DNA of 10,613 bases from Desulfobacterales bacterium (GCA_029939875.1 JAOZSC010000051.1:1-10613), one strand, 5' to 3'; shown: positions 1 through 6,816, counted from the stretch's first letter. Translations and numbers: made by a program. Notes: generated by a model from the letters alone, not told the origin.

Positions 1-191
1 TCGCTTACATGACGCCTCCTTTTGGCTATAACCTCTTTCTGATGAAGGCCATGGCACCCAAAGAGGTTTCCCTGGCGGATATCTACCGCTCGATCATCCC
101 TTTTGTGCTGGTTATGATGGTCGGTTTAGTCCTTGTTATGATGTTTCCCGAAATTGCCCTGTGGTTGCCCAATTTATATTTTGGAAGATAA
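1..191 (+). CDS. dctM: TRAP transporter large permease (DctM-like), 3' end only
   Basis: The reading frame is open at the left edge of the window and ends at TAA 189-191, so only the last ~63 residues are visible. The sequence AYMTPPFGYNLFLMKA is the conserved C-terminal signature of the TRAP-T large membrane subunit (DctM/SiaM family), which moves carboxylates across the inner membrane using a sodium gradient and a periplasmic binding protein. One last membrane segment is visible (IIPFVLVMMVGLVLVMMFPE), followed by the short tail typical of the family (WLPNLYFGR). The small permease and the binding protein would lie outside the window to the left. The next gene starts 15 bp downstream and is probably in the same operon. 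The substrate cannot be told from this fragment. Confidence 0.87.
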   Translation, partial: AYMTPPFGYNLFLMKAMAPKEVSLADIYRSIIPFVLVMMVGLVLVMMFPEIALWLPNLYFGR

Positions 192-206
192 AATCAGGAC
201 ATAAAA

Positions 207-734
207 ATGAAACTATCAAACATCCAAATTAAAAAAATCCTGTATGCAACCGACCTGTCGGAAAGCGCGGTTCACGCCTTTTCCTATGCAATCAGTTTGG
301 CCAATATGTATGGCGCCGGCATTACGATCCTGCATGTGCTGACCGAATTTCCCGAGGAAAGATTCATATCGAGCATGATCCCTCCGAGCACATGGAAAGC
401 GATCAAAGAACAGAATTATTCCAAAGCCCGGGATGAGCTGATTGGCAAGAAAAGGGAGCCTGCGGCTTTAAAGGATGTTCTCCAGGCATTTTCCGAGGAG
501 GTAAAGGCCAATTCGAAAGATCAGAGCTTTGCCACTGACGAAATTTTAATAAAAGGCGGAGCGCCTGCTGAAACGATCGTTCAAACGGCAAAAGAACGGG
601 ATTGTGATCTCATCGTCATGGGAACCCGCGGCCAGGGGATTCTCGCCAAGGTCCTGATGGGCAGCACTGCCAAATGGGTGGTCCAGCATTGCCCTATCCC
701 GGTTTTGGTGATACGGTTGCCCCAATCCGGATAA
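207..734 (+). CDS. UspA-family universal stress protein (ATP-binding type), TRAP-associated
   Basis: This is a 175-residue single-domain Usp protein. The N-terminal strand IKKILYATDLSESA (residues 8-21) is the usual Usp start. The C-terminal nucleotide-binding motif is complete: G139-x2-G142-x9-G152-S153, within GTRGQGILAKVLMGSTAKWVV, followed by CPIPVLVIR. It is therefore expected to bind ATP, unlike the UspA/C/D group lacking this motif. It is a little longer than a minimal ~145-residue Usp because of a charged stretch at about residues 50-108. An AGGA precedes the ATG with suitable spacing, and the gene follows dctM by 15 bp. TRAP operons often end with such a gene; in Halomonas TeaABCD the Usp protein TeaD modulates the transporter. 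A similar regulatory role here is inference. No strong terminator follows; the gene converges on the synthetase operon about 100 bp away. Confidence 0.93.
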   Translation: MKLSNIQIKKILYATDLSESAVHAFSYAISLANMYGAGITILHVLTEFPEERFISSMIPPSTWKAIKEQNYSKARDELIGKKREPAALKDVLQAFSEEVKANSKDQSFATDEILIKGGAPAETIVQTAKERDCDLIVMGTRGQGILAKVLMGSTAKWVVQHCPIPVLVIRLPQSG

Positions 735-831
735 ACCGGAAAATGCCTAAAATTGTATCCCATCAAAAACTGTCCGCCGCCATCGGTTTAGCGACCGAAG
801 TTAAATGGGCCTATCAGACCCGCCTGCCATT

Positions 832-2292
832 TCACTGCTTGGAGTGGATCTTTTCACTCAGCTGTTGGTAACGCACCAGGGCGGCCATAGCCCGGGCCGC
901 CCGTTGGGGGGCCGGCAGTACCACAATACCGTGTTCCAACAGTGTCCGGACAAACAGGTCGTTATATTCCTGAAATGTGAAACCGATCAGCGGCTTTTGA
1001 TGCTTTTCTATCAAGTCGGTCAACGCCCGGGATTGATCGGTAAAAAGTTTTTCAGTCAGCTGCGGAATCTGGTCATCAGAGACCCCCATGTCCTGCATGG
1101 TGCGTCGGATGCTCTGGCTGGGAGCCAGAAAATAAATCAGCAGCCCGTCGGCATTTTCGGCACCGAGAAGGATATCGGGAATGGCGGCAAAATAATCCAA
1201 CGGATTTTTGGCAAAAGTCAGATCAACCGGATTGCTCACACTGCCGGTGTGGGGCACCAGCGGTGCAAGCTGCTGCCGCGTTGGCACAAGAATCGACGGC
1301 AGCTCCAGACCCGAACGGCTGCAAGCGTCAGCCGCTGCCGCACCAGGCCCCCCCGAGTGGGTCTGGACAATTATTCGCTTGCCCCCGGGCCGGGGGCAGG
1401 CTCCCAGGGCCCAGCAAAAATCAAACAGCTCGGTGATGGAATTAGCGCGGATCACACCGCTTTGTCGAAATACACCGTCATAAAGGGCATCCGGGCCAGC
1501 CAGGGCGCCGGTGTGCGAAAAGCCGGCGCGCTTGCCTGCCTCGGAGCCGCCGGCATAAAAAGCGACCACCGGCTTGTGGGGGACAATTGCCCGGGCCGTC
1601 TCGATAAAAGCCCGACCCCGCCGGATAGTTTCCACGTACAACCCGATCACCCGTGTATGGGGACAGGCCGCCAGGTACTGCATGCACTCGACGATATCCA
1701 CCCGGGCCTCGTTGCCAACGCTGATGCCGGCGGAAAACCCCAACCCGAAGCGTCGCAGGTATCCAAACATCTGGGTAATCAGGCTGCCGCTCTGGGACGC
1801 CAGACCGATGAATCCAGCCTGGCCCTCAAACGGCAAAAACGTCATATTGAATTTGTGGTGGGGATTGGCGACTCCAAGGCAATTGGGTCCCAGAAAGCGA
1901 ATGCCGTATCGGTCGGCCACCGCCAGCAATCGCTTTTCCAGCTCCGCCCCCGATCCACCGACTTCCTTGAACCCGCCGGAAACCACAATGGCATGTCTGA
2001 TCCCTTTCTGGCCGCATTCTTCCATTACCTGGGGTACGACTTCAGTAGGCAGCACCATCACCGCCAGGTCGGGAATTTCGGGCAGATCCTGCACGCGTTG
2101 ATAGGCCACAAGATCCAGCACCTTCTTTTCCCGTGGGTGAATCGGATAAATGGAACCTTCAAATCCTAAAGATTTCAGCGAATTCAGCTGGTTGGTCCCC
2201 ATGGAGGAAAACCGGTTGGAAGCACCGAAAAAAGCGATGCTGCGCGGATTTATGATACGATACAACGGGCTTTCTTTGATATTATTGACCAT
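832..2292 (-). CDS. NDP-forming acyl-CoA synthetase, alpha (CoA-binding, phosphohistidine) subunit
   Basis: 486 residues from the chosen start. Order of domains: CoA-binding Rossmann domain (about 12-150, with NPRSIAFFGAS and FLGPNCLG), then two succinyl-CoA-synthetase-like domains (about 155-470). The phosphorylated histidine is H260 in SHTGALAG, Glu221 in GLYVETI is its likely partner, and SGGPG (313-317) and NPVD (354-357) are further family motifs. The family converts acyl-CoA + ADP + Pi to acid + CoA + ATP, or the reverse, as AcdA/ACD alpha. The acyl substrate cannot be read from the sequence. A longer frame begins at 2325, but the ATG at 2292 has a GGGGAG ribosome site just upstream, gives the usual N-terminus (PLYRIINPRSIA) and overlaps the beta gene by only 11 bp, which suggests translational coupling. 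The usual fused arrangement is split here into two genes, beta first. A long frame on the opposite strand over this gene is a shadow. Confidence 0.9.
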   Translation of the reverse strand: MVNNIKESPLYRIINPRSIAFFGASNRFSSMGTNQLNSLKSLGFEGSIYPIHPREKKVLDLVAYQRVQDLPEIPDLAVMVLPTEVVPQVMEECGQKGIRHAIVVSGGFKEVGGSGAELEKRLLAVADRYGIRFLGPNCLGVANPHHKFNMTFLPFEGQAGFIGLASQSGSLITQMFGYLRRFGLGFSAGISVGNEARVDIVECMQYLAACPHTRVIGLYVETIRRGRAFIETARAIVPHKPVVAFYAGGSEAGKRAGFSHTGALAGPDALYDGVFRQSGVIRANSITELFDFCWALGACPRPGGKRIIVQTHSGGPGAAAADACSRSGLELPSILVPTRQQLAPLVPHTGSVSNPVDLTFAKNPLDYFAAIPDILLGAENADGLLIYFLAPSQSIRRTMQDMGVSDDQIPQLTEKLFTDQSRALTDLIEKHQKPLIGFTFQEYNDLFVRTLLEHGIVVLPAPQRAARAMAALVRYQQLSEKIHSKQ

Positions 2293-2986
2293 TTTGCTCC
2301 CCGCCCAAAACCACCAGGGCATCAACGGCCACCACCCGCCCAGCAGGATCGATAATCATGGGATTGATGTCAATTTCGGCCACCGCCCCGTGATCGAGAC
2401 CGATCTGCCCTAACGCCATAAGAGCGGTACAAATGGTTTCGCTATCCGCGGCGGCCTGCCCCCGAAAATCGTCCAGGATGGCACTGGAGCGCAGCTCACT
2501 GAGCATGTCCAGGGCTTCGATGCGATCAAAAGGTGCCACCCGGAACACGGTATCGTTGATGATCTCGGTCATGATCCCGCCCAGGCCGAACATGACGCAG
2601 GGGCCGAACTGCGGATCACGGCTCAGCCCCAGGACCACCTCCCGTTGCCCGGCAATCATTTCCTGGACCAGGACGCCTTCGAGGTCAAGATCAATGGCCG
2701 TAACAATGCGCTGATAAGCCTCGCGCAGTTCGGACTCATCCCGGATCCCCAGGGCGATGCAGGCCGCTTCGGTTTTGTGCATCAACTCCGGCGAACAGGC
2801 CTTGAGCACCACCGGATACCCGATGGCGTCAGCGGCCGATACGGCGTCAGTGAAGTTTTGGACCAGGGTTTCCTGGGTCACCGGAATGCCATAGGCGCGC
2901 AACAATTGTTTCGAGGTGTATTCGGACAGGGCCCGTTGCCTTTTATCCAATGCGGTTTTTATAAGATCCATGGATTCTATCATCAT
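2282..2986 (-). CDS. NDP-forming acyl-CoA synthetase, beta (ATP-grasp) subunit
   Basis: 234 residues, the normal size for the separate beta (AcdB-type) subunit, consisting of one ATP-grasp domain. Visible motifs are LLRAYGIPV (28-36), PVVLKACSPELMHKTE (58-73), VLVQEMI (105-111), GPCVMFGLGGIMTEI (128-142), and the metal-binding end AEIDINPMII (203-212). H70 in the SPELMHK segment matches the position reported as a second phosphohistidine in archaeal ACD beta subunits. Odd point: the glycine pair that normally follows HK(S/T)(D/E)xGGV is replaced by alanines (KTEAACIAL). Two adjacent ATGs (2986 and 2983) follow an AAGGAA; the second has the better spacing, so the true start may be one codon later. 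It binds nucleotide and, with the alpha subunit encoded immediately downstream, should form the cytosolic heteromeric enzyme. The hydrolase gene lies 75 bp upstream on the same strand. Confidence 0.9.
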   Translation of the reverse strand: MMIESMDLIKTALDKRQRALSEYTSKQLLRAYGIPVTQETLVQNFTDAVSAADAIGYPVVLKACSPELMHKTEAACIALGIRDESELREAYQRIVTAIDLDLEGVLVQEMIAGQREVVLGLSRDPQFGPCVMFGLGGIMTEIINDTVFRVAPFDRIEALDMLSELRSSAILDDFRGQAAADSETICTALMALGQIGLDHGAVAEIDINPMIIDPAGRVVAVDALVVLGGEQNGQ

Positions 2987-3030
2987 CGGGTTCCTTACAA
3001 GTGACTGAAAATTGTCGATTGAATATTGAC

Positions 3031-3052
3031 TATTGTATGCTTTAGTACAATA
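3031..3052. promoter_or_regulatory. Perfect inverted repeat upstream of the synthetase genes (candidate operator)
   Basis: TATTGTA, then 8 nt, then TACAATA: two perfect 7-base arms lying 45 bp before the beta-subunit ATG, in the 75-bp AT-rich gap after the hydrolase gene. One arm reads TACAAT on the - strand, so a -10 hexamer could overlap it, but no good -35 sits at the right distance. There is no T-tract, so it is not an intrinsic terminator. It could be a binding site for a TetR/GntR-like dimer or a weak internal promoter; no regulator gene is in the window. Confidence 0.35.
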
Positions 3053-3061
3053 AACAAAATT

Positions 3062-4033
3062 TTATTTTACGAGGGCATACAATGTCATGCCGTTCTCACT
3101 GTAGCGGGTCAACTTCCCCTCTTCTTCCAGATATCGCAAATGTGAAATGGCCTCTCCGGTGGCAAACCACCGCTGGGCCACCGGGAACTGGTCCCAGGAT
3201 TCATAGGAAATATCCCAGGTCATGCGGGATGCCACCAGAAAGGCATTCAGAGGACCATTTTCCAGCAGAATCAGCACCTCGTCCAACCGGTCAGCGTGGT
3301 GCTGCTTGAGCTCATCGATGCGCAACCGATGATCCTTGATGAGCCGTCGGTGTCCGGGCAGGGTGAGCGCTACCGGCAGGTGATATACCTTGTCGAGGCT
3401 GGCCAAATAATATTTAAGCGGGTTTTGCCCATCCGACCAGCATTGAATATTGGGGGTGATGTCGATTAGAATGTGATCGCCGGCCACCAGAATTTTTTTA
3501 TCCGGTTCATAAAGACAGGTGTGCCCCATGGTGTGACCGGGGGTTGCAACGCACTGGAAGTGGTAATCACCCACATGAATTGCATCTCCATCTTCGAGGA
3601 CCTTCAGTTCCGGGATCCAATCCGAACCGTATTTGGCTCCGGGATGTTTGTCCAGGGCCGCGCGCAACTCATCTTTGGGGAATCCGTTTTGGCCGGCATA
3701 ATTGATCATTTCATCAAAGCCTTCCCAGGACTCGATCAGCTCTTTTTCCGGCCGGCTGAAAAAAACATCGCTGGATTCCGTTGCCAGCCGGCCTACAAGA
3801 CCGAAATGGTCCGCATGCAGATGGGTAATGAAAAAATCGGTTTTTGCCAGGTCAATACCAATTTTTTTTAGTCCCCTCTGCATGGCATCAAAGCATTCCG
3901 TGCGGTTTAACCCGGTATCGATGATCAGATTTCTTTCAGCATCCCGTATCACGTAAGAGTTCAGATATTTCAGCGGGCTTTCCGGCAGTGGGATTTTCAC
4001 CCGAAACAAGTTGGGAAATATTTCTTCGCACAT
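3062..4033 (-). CDS. Metallo-beta-lactamase-fold hydrolase with C-terminal helical (winged-helix-like) domain
   Basis: 323 residues, soluble, no signal peptide. All metal ligands of a two-metal MBL-fold hydrolase are present: H71-L-H73-A-D75-H76, H167 (TPGHTMGH), D186 (VAGDH) and H228 (LPGHRR). A C-terminal helical region (about 240-323, with AISHLRYLEEEGKLTR) resembles the LACTB2/BaeB type rather than glyoxalase II. These proteins hydrolyse thioesters, phosphodiesters or lactone-like bonds; the substrate is not evident. Its place ahead of the two acyl-CoA synthetase genes on the same strand suggests acyl-CoA or acyl-thioester hydrolysis (inference). The ribosome site is weak (GGA about 10 nt before ATG), but the start agrees with the family N-terminus (IFPNLFRVKIPLP). 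An intrinsic terminator about 110 bp upstream separates it from citrate synthase, so it probably begins its own transcript. Confidence 0.88.
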   Translation of the reverse strand: MCEEIFPNLFRVKIPLPESPLKYLNSYVIRDAERNLIIDTGLNRTECFDAMQRGLKKIGIDLAKTDFFITHLHADHFGLVGRLATESSDVFFSRPEKELIESWEGFDEMINYAGQNGFPKDELRAALDKHPGAKYGSDWIPELKVLEDGDAIHVGDYHFQCVATPGHTMGHTCLYEPDKKILVAGDHILIDITPNIQCWSDGQNPLKYYLASLDKVYHLPVALTLPGHRRLIKDHRLRIDELKQHHADRLDEVLILLENGPLNAFLVASRMTWDISYESWDQFPVAQRWFATGEAISHLRYLEEEGKLTRYSENGMTLYALVK

Positions 4034-4053
4034 AATCGTGAGTCCGCGCCTAT

Positions 4054-4076
4054 AAACGCTAGATTCACTAGCGTTT
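4054..4076. promoter_or_regulatory. Perfect 9-bp inverted repeat just upstream of the MBL hydrolase
   Basis: AAACGCTAG, loop ATTCA, CTAGCGTTT: a perfect 9-base hairpin or palindrome beginning 21 bp before the hydrolase ATG on the - strand. It contains two CTAG tetramers, uncommon in many bacterial genomes. In DNA it could be an operator; in the - strand transcript it would fold directly ahead of the weak ribosome site and could limit translation. T-runs beside it are short in both directions, so an intrinsic terminator is less likely. The function is not known. Confidence 0.45.
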
Positions 4077-4101
4077 TACTTGAAAATTACTAGGGTTAAA
4101 G

Positions 4102-4139
4102 ACGCCCACGCTTAGCGCAAAGAGCAGAGCGCAGGGCGT
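4102..4139. repeat. Imperfect self-complementary GC-rich element
   Basis: Outer arms ACGCCC (4102-4107) and GGGCGT (4134-4139) are perfectly complementary, and the interior carries repeated GCGC/AGCGC units (4115-4118 and 4129-4132) and the small palindrome CGCTTAGCG. It directly abuts the A-run of the citrate synthase terminator. It resembles short extragenic GC-rich repeats but only one copy is in this window, so its repeat status cannot be judged. It could also be a second-stage hairpin behind the terminator. Confidence 0.3.
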
Positions 4140-4161
4140 AAAAAAAGCGGATTCCATCCGC
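4140..4161 (-). terminator. Intrinsic terminator after citrate synthase / TPR remnant
   Basis: On the - strand: GCGGAT, loop GGA, ATCCGC, followed at once by seven T. A perfect 6-bp GC-rich stem with a T-tract is a textbook Rho-independent terminator. It lies about 50 bp after the end of the TPR-like remnant and about 110 bp before the hydrolase, so it ends the citrate synthase transcript and separates it from the hydrolase-synthetase operon. Confidence 0.82.
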
Positions 4162-4213
4162 CAAGCATCCTGCAATAGATGATTCAATGGTAAAAGTCAA
4201 CTGTGATTCAAAA

Positions 4214-4480
4214 TCAGTTCTGTTCCGGGAGGGATTTGCGGGCCACCCTGGCCTCGATAGAATCAGGATATTTTCGGCAGATCAGCTGCAGGCACTGGTT
4301 GCGCTTGGCTGTCATGCCCTTCTGGCGGTAAGCCCGGGCGAGCTTCAATAGCGATGTTGGAATTCCCTGTAAATCCGGTATCTTTTTTAGCAACAGAGCC
4401 AAAATTTTTGCTGCATTTTCCAGATTTCCGGTAGCCGAGCAGATGGTGCTTAACTGTACGTAAAGCTTAAGGTATTTTAG
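4214..4480 (-). pseudogene. TPR-like C-terminal remnant, in frame directly after the citrate synthase stop
   Basis: From the codon after the citrate synthase TAG (4481-4483), the same frame stays open for 88 codons to a TAA at 4214-4216. The translation looks like real protein: two TPR-like units, the first around residues 6-34 (ATGNLENAAKILALLLKKIPD), the second around 43-75 (SLLKLARAYRQKGM ... CRKYPDS), then EARVARKSL. There is no ATG or GTG start in this frame. The only usual alternative is a TTG at 4402 (which would give 62 residues), with no ribosome site before it. The simplest reading is the 3' end of a larger TPR gene left after a deletion. Other readings are a small protein from the TTG, or a C-terminal extension of citrate synthase made by amber readthrough. 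It lies ahead of the shared terminator and so should be transcribed with citrate synthase. Confidence 0.5.
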
Positions 4481-5788
4481 CTATCTTTCATTGATGGGAA
4501 CATATCGGGTTTCTTCGGGTCCCGTATAAATCTGTCGCGGCCGGCAAAGCTTCCAGTTGGGATCGTCTATGCTTTCCTTCCACTGGGCAATCCATCCCGG
4601 AAGCCGGCCGATGGCGAACATCACCGTGAACATGTTGGTGGGAATTCCAATGGCGCGCAGAACGATGCCGCTGTAAAAATCAACGTTGGGATAAAGATGG
4701 TGCTCAATGAAATAATCATCCCGCAACGCAATTTCTTCCAGTTCCTGGGCCACATCCAATAGGGGATCTGAAATCTTGAGTTTTTTCAGCAGTCGGTGAC
4801 AAACCTTTTTCATGATCTTCATGCGCGGATCAAAGGTCTTGTAAACCCGGTGGCCGAATCCCATCAGCCGGAAGGGGTCATTTTTGTCCTTGGCCCTCTC
4901 AATCACCCGGGCCATGTTGTTGTCCTCGGCGATATGGCTTAGCATTTCAATGACGGCCTGGTTGGCCCCGCCGTGCAGCGGCCCCCAGAGAGCGGCAATG
5001 CCGGCGGAAATAGCACTGTACAGATTCACCCGGGCGCTGCCGACCACGCGCACCGCAGTGGTCGAACAGTTCTGTTCATGGTCGGCATGCAAAATCCAGA
5101 AAACATTCAAGGCGGTGGTAACCACTTTGTCAATCCGGTAGGGTTTGACCGGCGAATCGAACATCATGTTCAAAAAGTTGTCGCAGTACGCCAGATCGGG
5201 CCTCGGATAAACGACCTTGTGGCCCCGGGAAATCTTGTAGGACATGGCGGCCATGGTCCGGATTTTGGACAGCAGGCGGGTGACGGTCCGGTTAATTTCC
5301 TCTTCCAGGTTCTGAATTTCCGGGTAAAAACTTCTCAAAGCATTGACCATGCCTGACAAAATTCCCATGGGATGGGAAGAGCGGGGAAAGTTCTCATAAA
5401 ACGCCCGCATATCCTCATGCACCAATGAATTGTCATTGAGCAGCACCGAAAAGCTCGTCAGCTCCGATCGGGAGGGCAGCCTGCGGTTGATCAACAGGTA
5501 AGACGTTTCAATAAACGTGGAATTTTCGGCCAGCTCTTCCACCGGGATGCCCCGGTAGCGTAAAATTCCCTTTTCTCCGTCCATGAAGGTTATGTCGCTG
5601 GTGCAGGCACCGGTGTTGGCATAGCCGGGATCCAGCGTGATCAATCCGGTTTCCCTGCGCAGCGCCGAGATGTCGATGGCTTTTTCGCCTTCCGTGCCCT
5701 CAATGACCGGAAGCCGGTGCTCTTTGTCGCCGTAAATGAATTTTACAAATTCCTTCATTGCACCTTTTTCTCCGATCCGATTATTCAT
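4481..5788 (-). CDS. gltA: Citrate synthase (type I, GltA-like)
   Basis: 435 residues, the usual length for bacterial type I citrate synthase (E. coli ~427). It condenses acetyl-CoA and oxaloacetate to citrate and CoA in the cytosol. All catalytic residues are visible: H272 (GPLHGGAN), H313 (GFGHRVYK) and D370 (NVDFYSG), plus the oxaloacetate-binding HADHEQN (234-240) and the C-terminal RPRQIYTG. The length and N-terminal beta domain (about 12-50) fit the hexameric gram-negative form. Two starts are plausible: the ATG at 5788 (AGGA 4 nt upstream), or residue 11 at 5758 (MKEFVKF), which has AAGG and GGAG upstream; the longer form is kept. The stop is TAG, and the frame remains open after it for 88 codons. 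The gene is divergent from an unrecognised gene across a 139-bp gap. In anaerobes of this group it serves the oxidative or reversible TCA cycle; the direction cannot be inferred here. Confidence 0.96.
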   Translation of the reverse strand: MNNRIGEKGAMKEFVKFIYGDKEHRLPVIEGTEGEKAIDISALRRETGLITLDPGYANTGACTSDITFMDGEKGILRYRGIPVEELAENSTFIETSYLLINRRLPSRSELTSFSVLLNDNSLVHEDMRAFYENFPRSSHPMGILSGMVNALRSFYPEIQNLEEEINRTVTRLLSKIRTMAAMSYKISRGHKVVYPRPDLAYCDNFLNMMFDSPVKPYRIDKVVTTALNVFWILHADHEQNCSTTAVRVVGSARVNLYSAISAGIAALWGPLHGGANQAVIEMLSHIAEDNNMARVIERAKDKNDPFRLMGFGHRVYKTFDPRMKIMKKVCHRLLKKLKISDPLLDVAQELEEIALRDDYFIEHHLYPNVDFYSGIVLRAIGIPTNMFTVMFAIGRLPGWIAQWKESIDDPNWKLCRPRQIYTGPEETRYVPINER

Positions 5789-5877
5789 GAGGTCCTGCCC
5801 AACTTTTCATAATTTTTATACGAATACCGGTCAAAGGTCAAGAATGCGTTGCAATTTCCACCAACTTTCAGTAACAA

Positions 5878-5906
5878 TTGCTTAATATTTTTGCTACACG
5901 TATCAA
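5878..5906 (+). promoter_or_regulatory. Candidate sigma70-like promoter for the 262-residue gene
   Basis: TTGCTT (5878-5883), 17-nt spacer, TATCAA (5901-5906) on the + strand. This gives a predicted start of transcription near 5913, just ahead of the AAAGGAG ribosome site at 5915-5921. Both boxes are moderate matches only (3/6 and 4/6), so this is tentative. The 139-bp divergent gap must also hold the citrate synthase promoter, for which I see no convincing match. Confidence 0.35.
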
Positions 5907-5927
5907 AACGGCTGAAAGGAGCCCCCC

Positions 5928-6716
5928 ATGTCGTTTAAGGAAAACCTGCTTAAAAAAATTCAGATCGACCAGCTCACCCAAACCGTGCTGCAATCCATCG
6001 GGGCACCGGACAGTGGGCTGAAAATCGACAGGAACACCATGCGCAGTCTGCTGGAAATGAGCCCCTATGAATACCGAAAAGTGCGGGACCTTGATCTGTA
6101 TATCCGCAAAGACGAAGGGCAAAAAGACAAAATTCTGGTGCTCGACAACGAACTGCCGATTTACCGCACCACGGTGGACGATGTGGCCATGCGCAAAAGC
6201 CCTTACACCAAGGAAATGGTAAAAATTCGCAACATCATCAAAATACTGAAAGACTCCGATGTTAAAATCAGCATCAAGCAAGACTCGGTTAAAGCCATTC
6301 AAAAAGAATGCATCGAACAGCTGGATCTGTCTTATAATGAGGCCGACATCGAACAGATCGCCCGGGAAGGTGCGGCGGCAATGGAAAACGGGTATGCCGA
6401 GGGTGTGAAAGAAAGCCTGCTGCTGTTTGCCGACCTGCTGGGCTATCAACCGCCGCCCAAGGCCTTTGACATCAGGCACCGTGAAATTTACGGCACCCTG
6501 ACTTCCAAAGAAGCCGGCGAAATGCTTTTTGGTCCCACGGTCATCTACAGTCTGATTGACAACAGCTTAAAACTGATTGAGGAGCCCATCAGCAGTTTCG
6601 ACAAACCGAAACTGGAATTCTTTCAACAGGTGGCGGCCGGAAAACAAAAAGCATCCGTGGAAGGTGCCGAAACGTTTGAGTACCTGAAAAAGGTTGTGGT
6701 CAACAAAGTTGTCTGA
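5928..6716 (+). CDS. Unrecognised soluble protein, 262 residues
   Basis: I do not recognise this protein. It starts at an ATG 6 nt after a strong AAAGGAG ribosome site and ends at TGA. It is charged, mostly alpha-helical in appearance, and has no signal peptide, membrane segment or cysteine cluster. Visible segments: an N-terminal helix (FKENLLKKIQIDQLTQTVLQ), a short acidic/basic region with YIRKDEG (58-64), a central helical stretch KSPYTKEMVKIRNIIKILKD (90-109), an Ala/Gly-rich helix followed by LLLFADLLGYQPPP (164-177), and a C-terminal FGPTVIYSLIDNSLKLIEEP (201-220). The codon use and coherent frame argue that it is a real gene. It stands alone, divergent from citrate synthase and convergent with the kinase-like gene. 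No function is proposed. Probably a lineage-restricted conserved hypothetical. Confidence 0.82.
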   Translation: MSFKENLLKKIQIDQLTQTVLQSIGAPDSGLKIDRNTMRSLLEMSPYEYRKVRDLDLYIRKDEGQKDKILVLDNELPIYRTTVDDVAMRKSPYTKEMVKIRNIIKILKDSDVKISIKQDSVKAIQKECIEQLDLSYNEADIEQIAREGAAAMENGYAEGVKESLLLFADLLGYQPPPKAFDIRHREIYGTLTSKEAGEMLFGPTVIYSLIDNSLKLIEEPISSFDKPKLEFFQQVAAGKQKASVEGAETFEYLKKVVVNKVV

Positions 6717-6746
6717 AAAAGTCGTACGAATAATTCAGAGTTTAAG

Positions 6747-6779
6747 AAAAAAAACGCTGCCCCGGTGACTCCCGGGTGC
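6747..6779 (-). terminator. Probable intrinsic terminator of the SulP / kinase-like operon
   Basis: On the - strand: GCACCCGG, loop GAGTCA, CCGGGGC (a 7-bp GC stem with one bulged A), then AGCG and eight T. The gap of four bases between stem and T-tract makes it less than perfect, but its place about 40 bp after the kinase-like stop codon fits. The + strand side has no T-tract, so it would not end the convergent 262-residue gene efficiently. Confidence 0.62.
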
Positions 6780-6816
6780 CTTCTGCAACCATCGGCGACA
6801 GGCGGTTGTACCCGCT

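Noticed and set aside
783..798. TCGGT-TTAGCG-ACCGA hairpin between the Usp gene and the synthetase operon
   Set aside because: The stem is only 5 bp and no T-tract follows on either strand, so it cannot be called a terminator.
805..2169. Long + strand open frame (454 codons) opposite the synthetase alpha gene
   Set aside because: It lies entirely antisense to a clearly recognisable protein, and its translation is low-complexity with no family motifs. It is a shadow caused by codon bias.
2293..2325. Longer start of the synthetase alpha subunit
   Set aside because: The extra residues (MMPWWFWAGSK) are the out-of-frame end of the beta gene; the ATG at 2292 has a good ribosome site and a family-like N-terminus.
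4481..4483. Pyrrolysine at the citrate synthase TAG
   Set aside because: Not accepted as an annotation: the enzyme already has its normal C-terminus, TAG also serves as an ordinary stop for the kinase-like gene, and no pyl genes are visible. Kept only as a check within the TPR-remnant finding.
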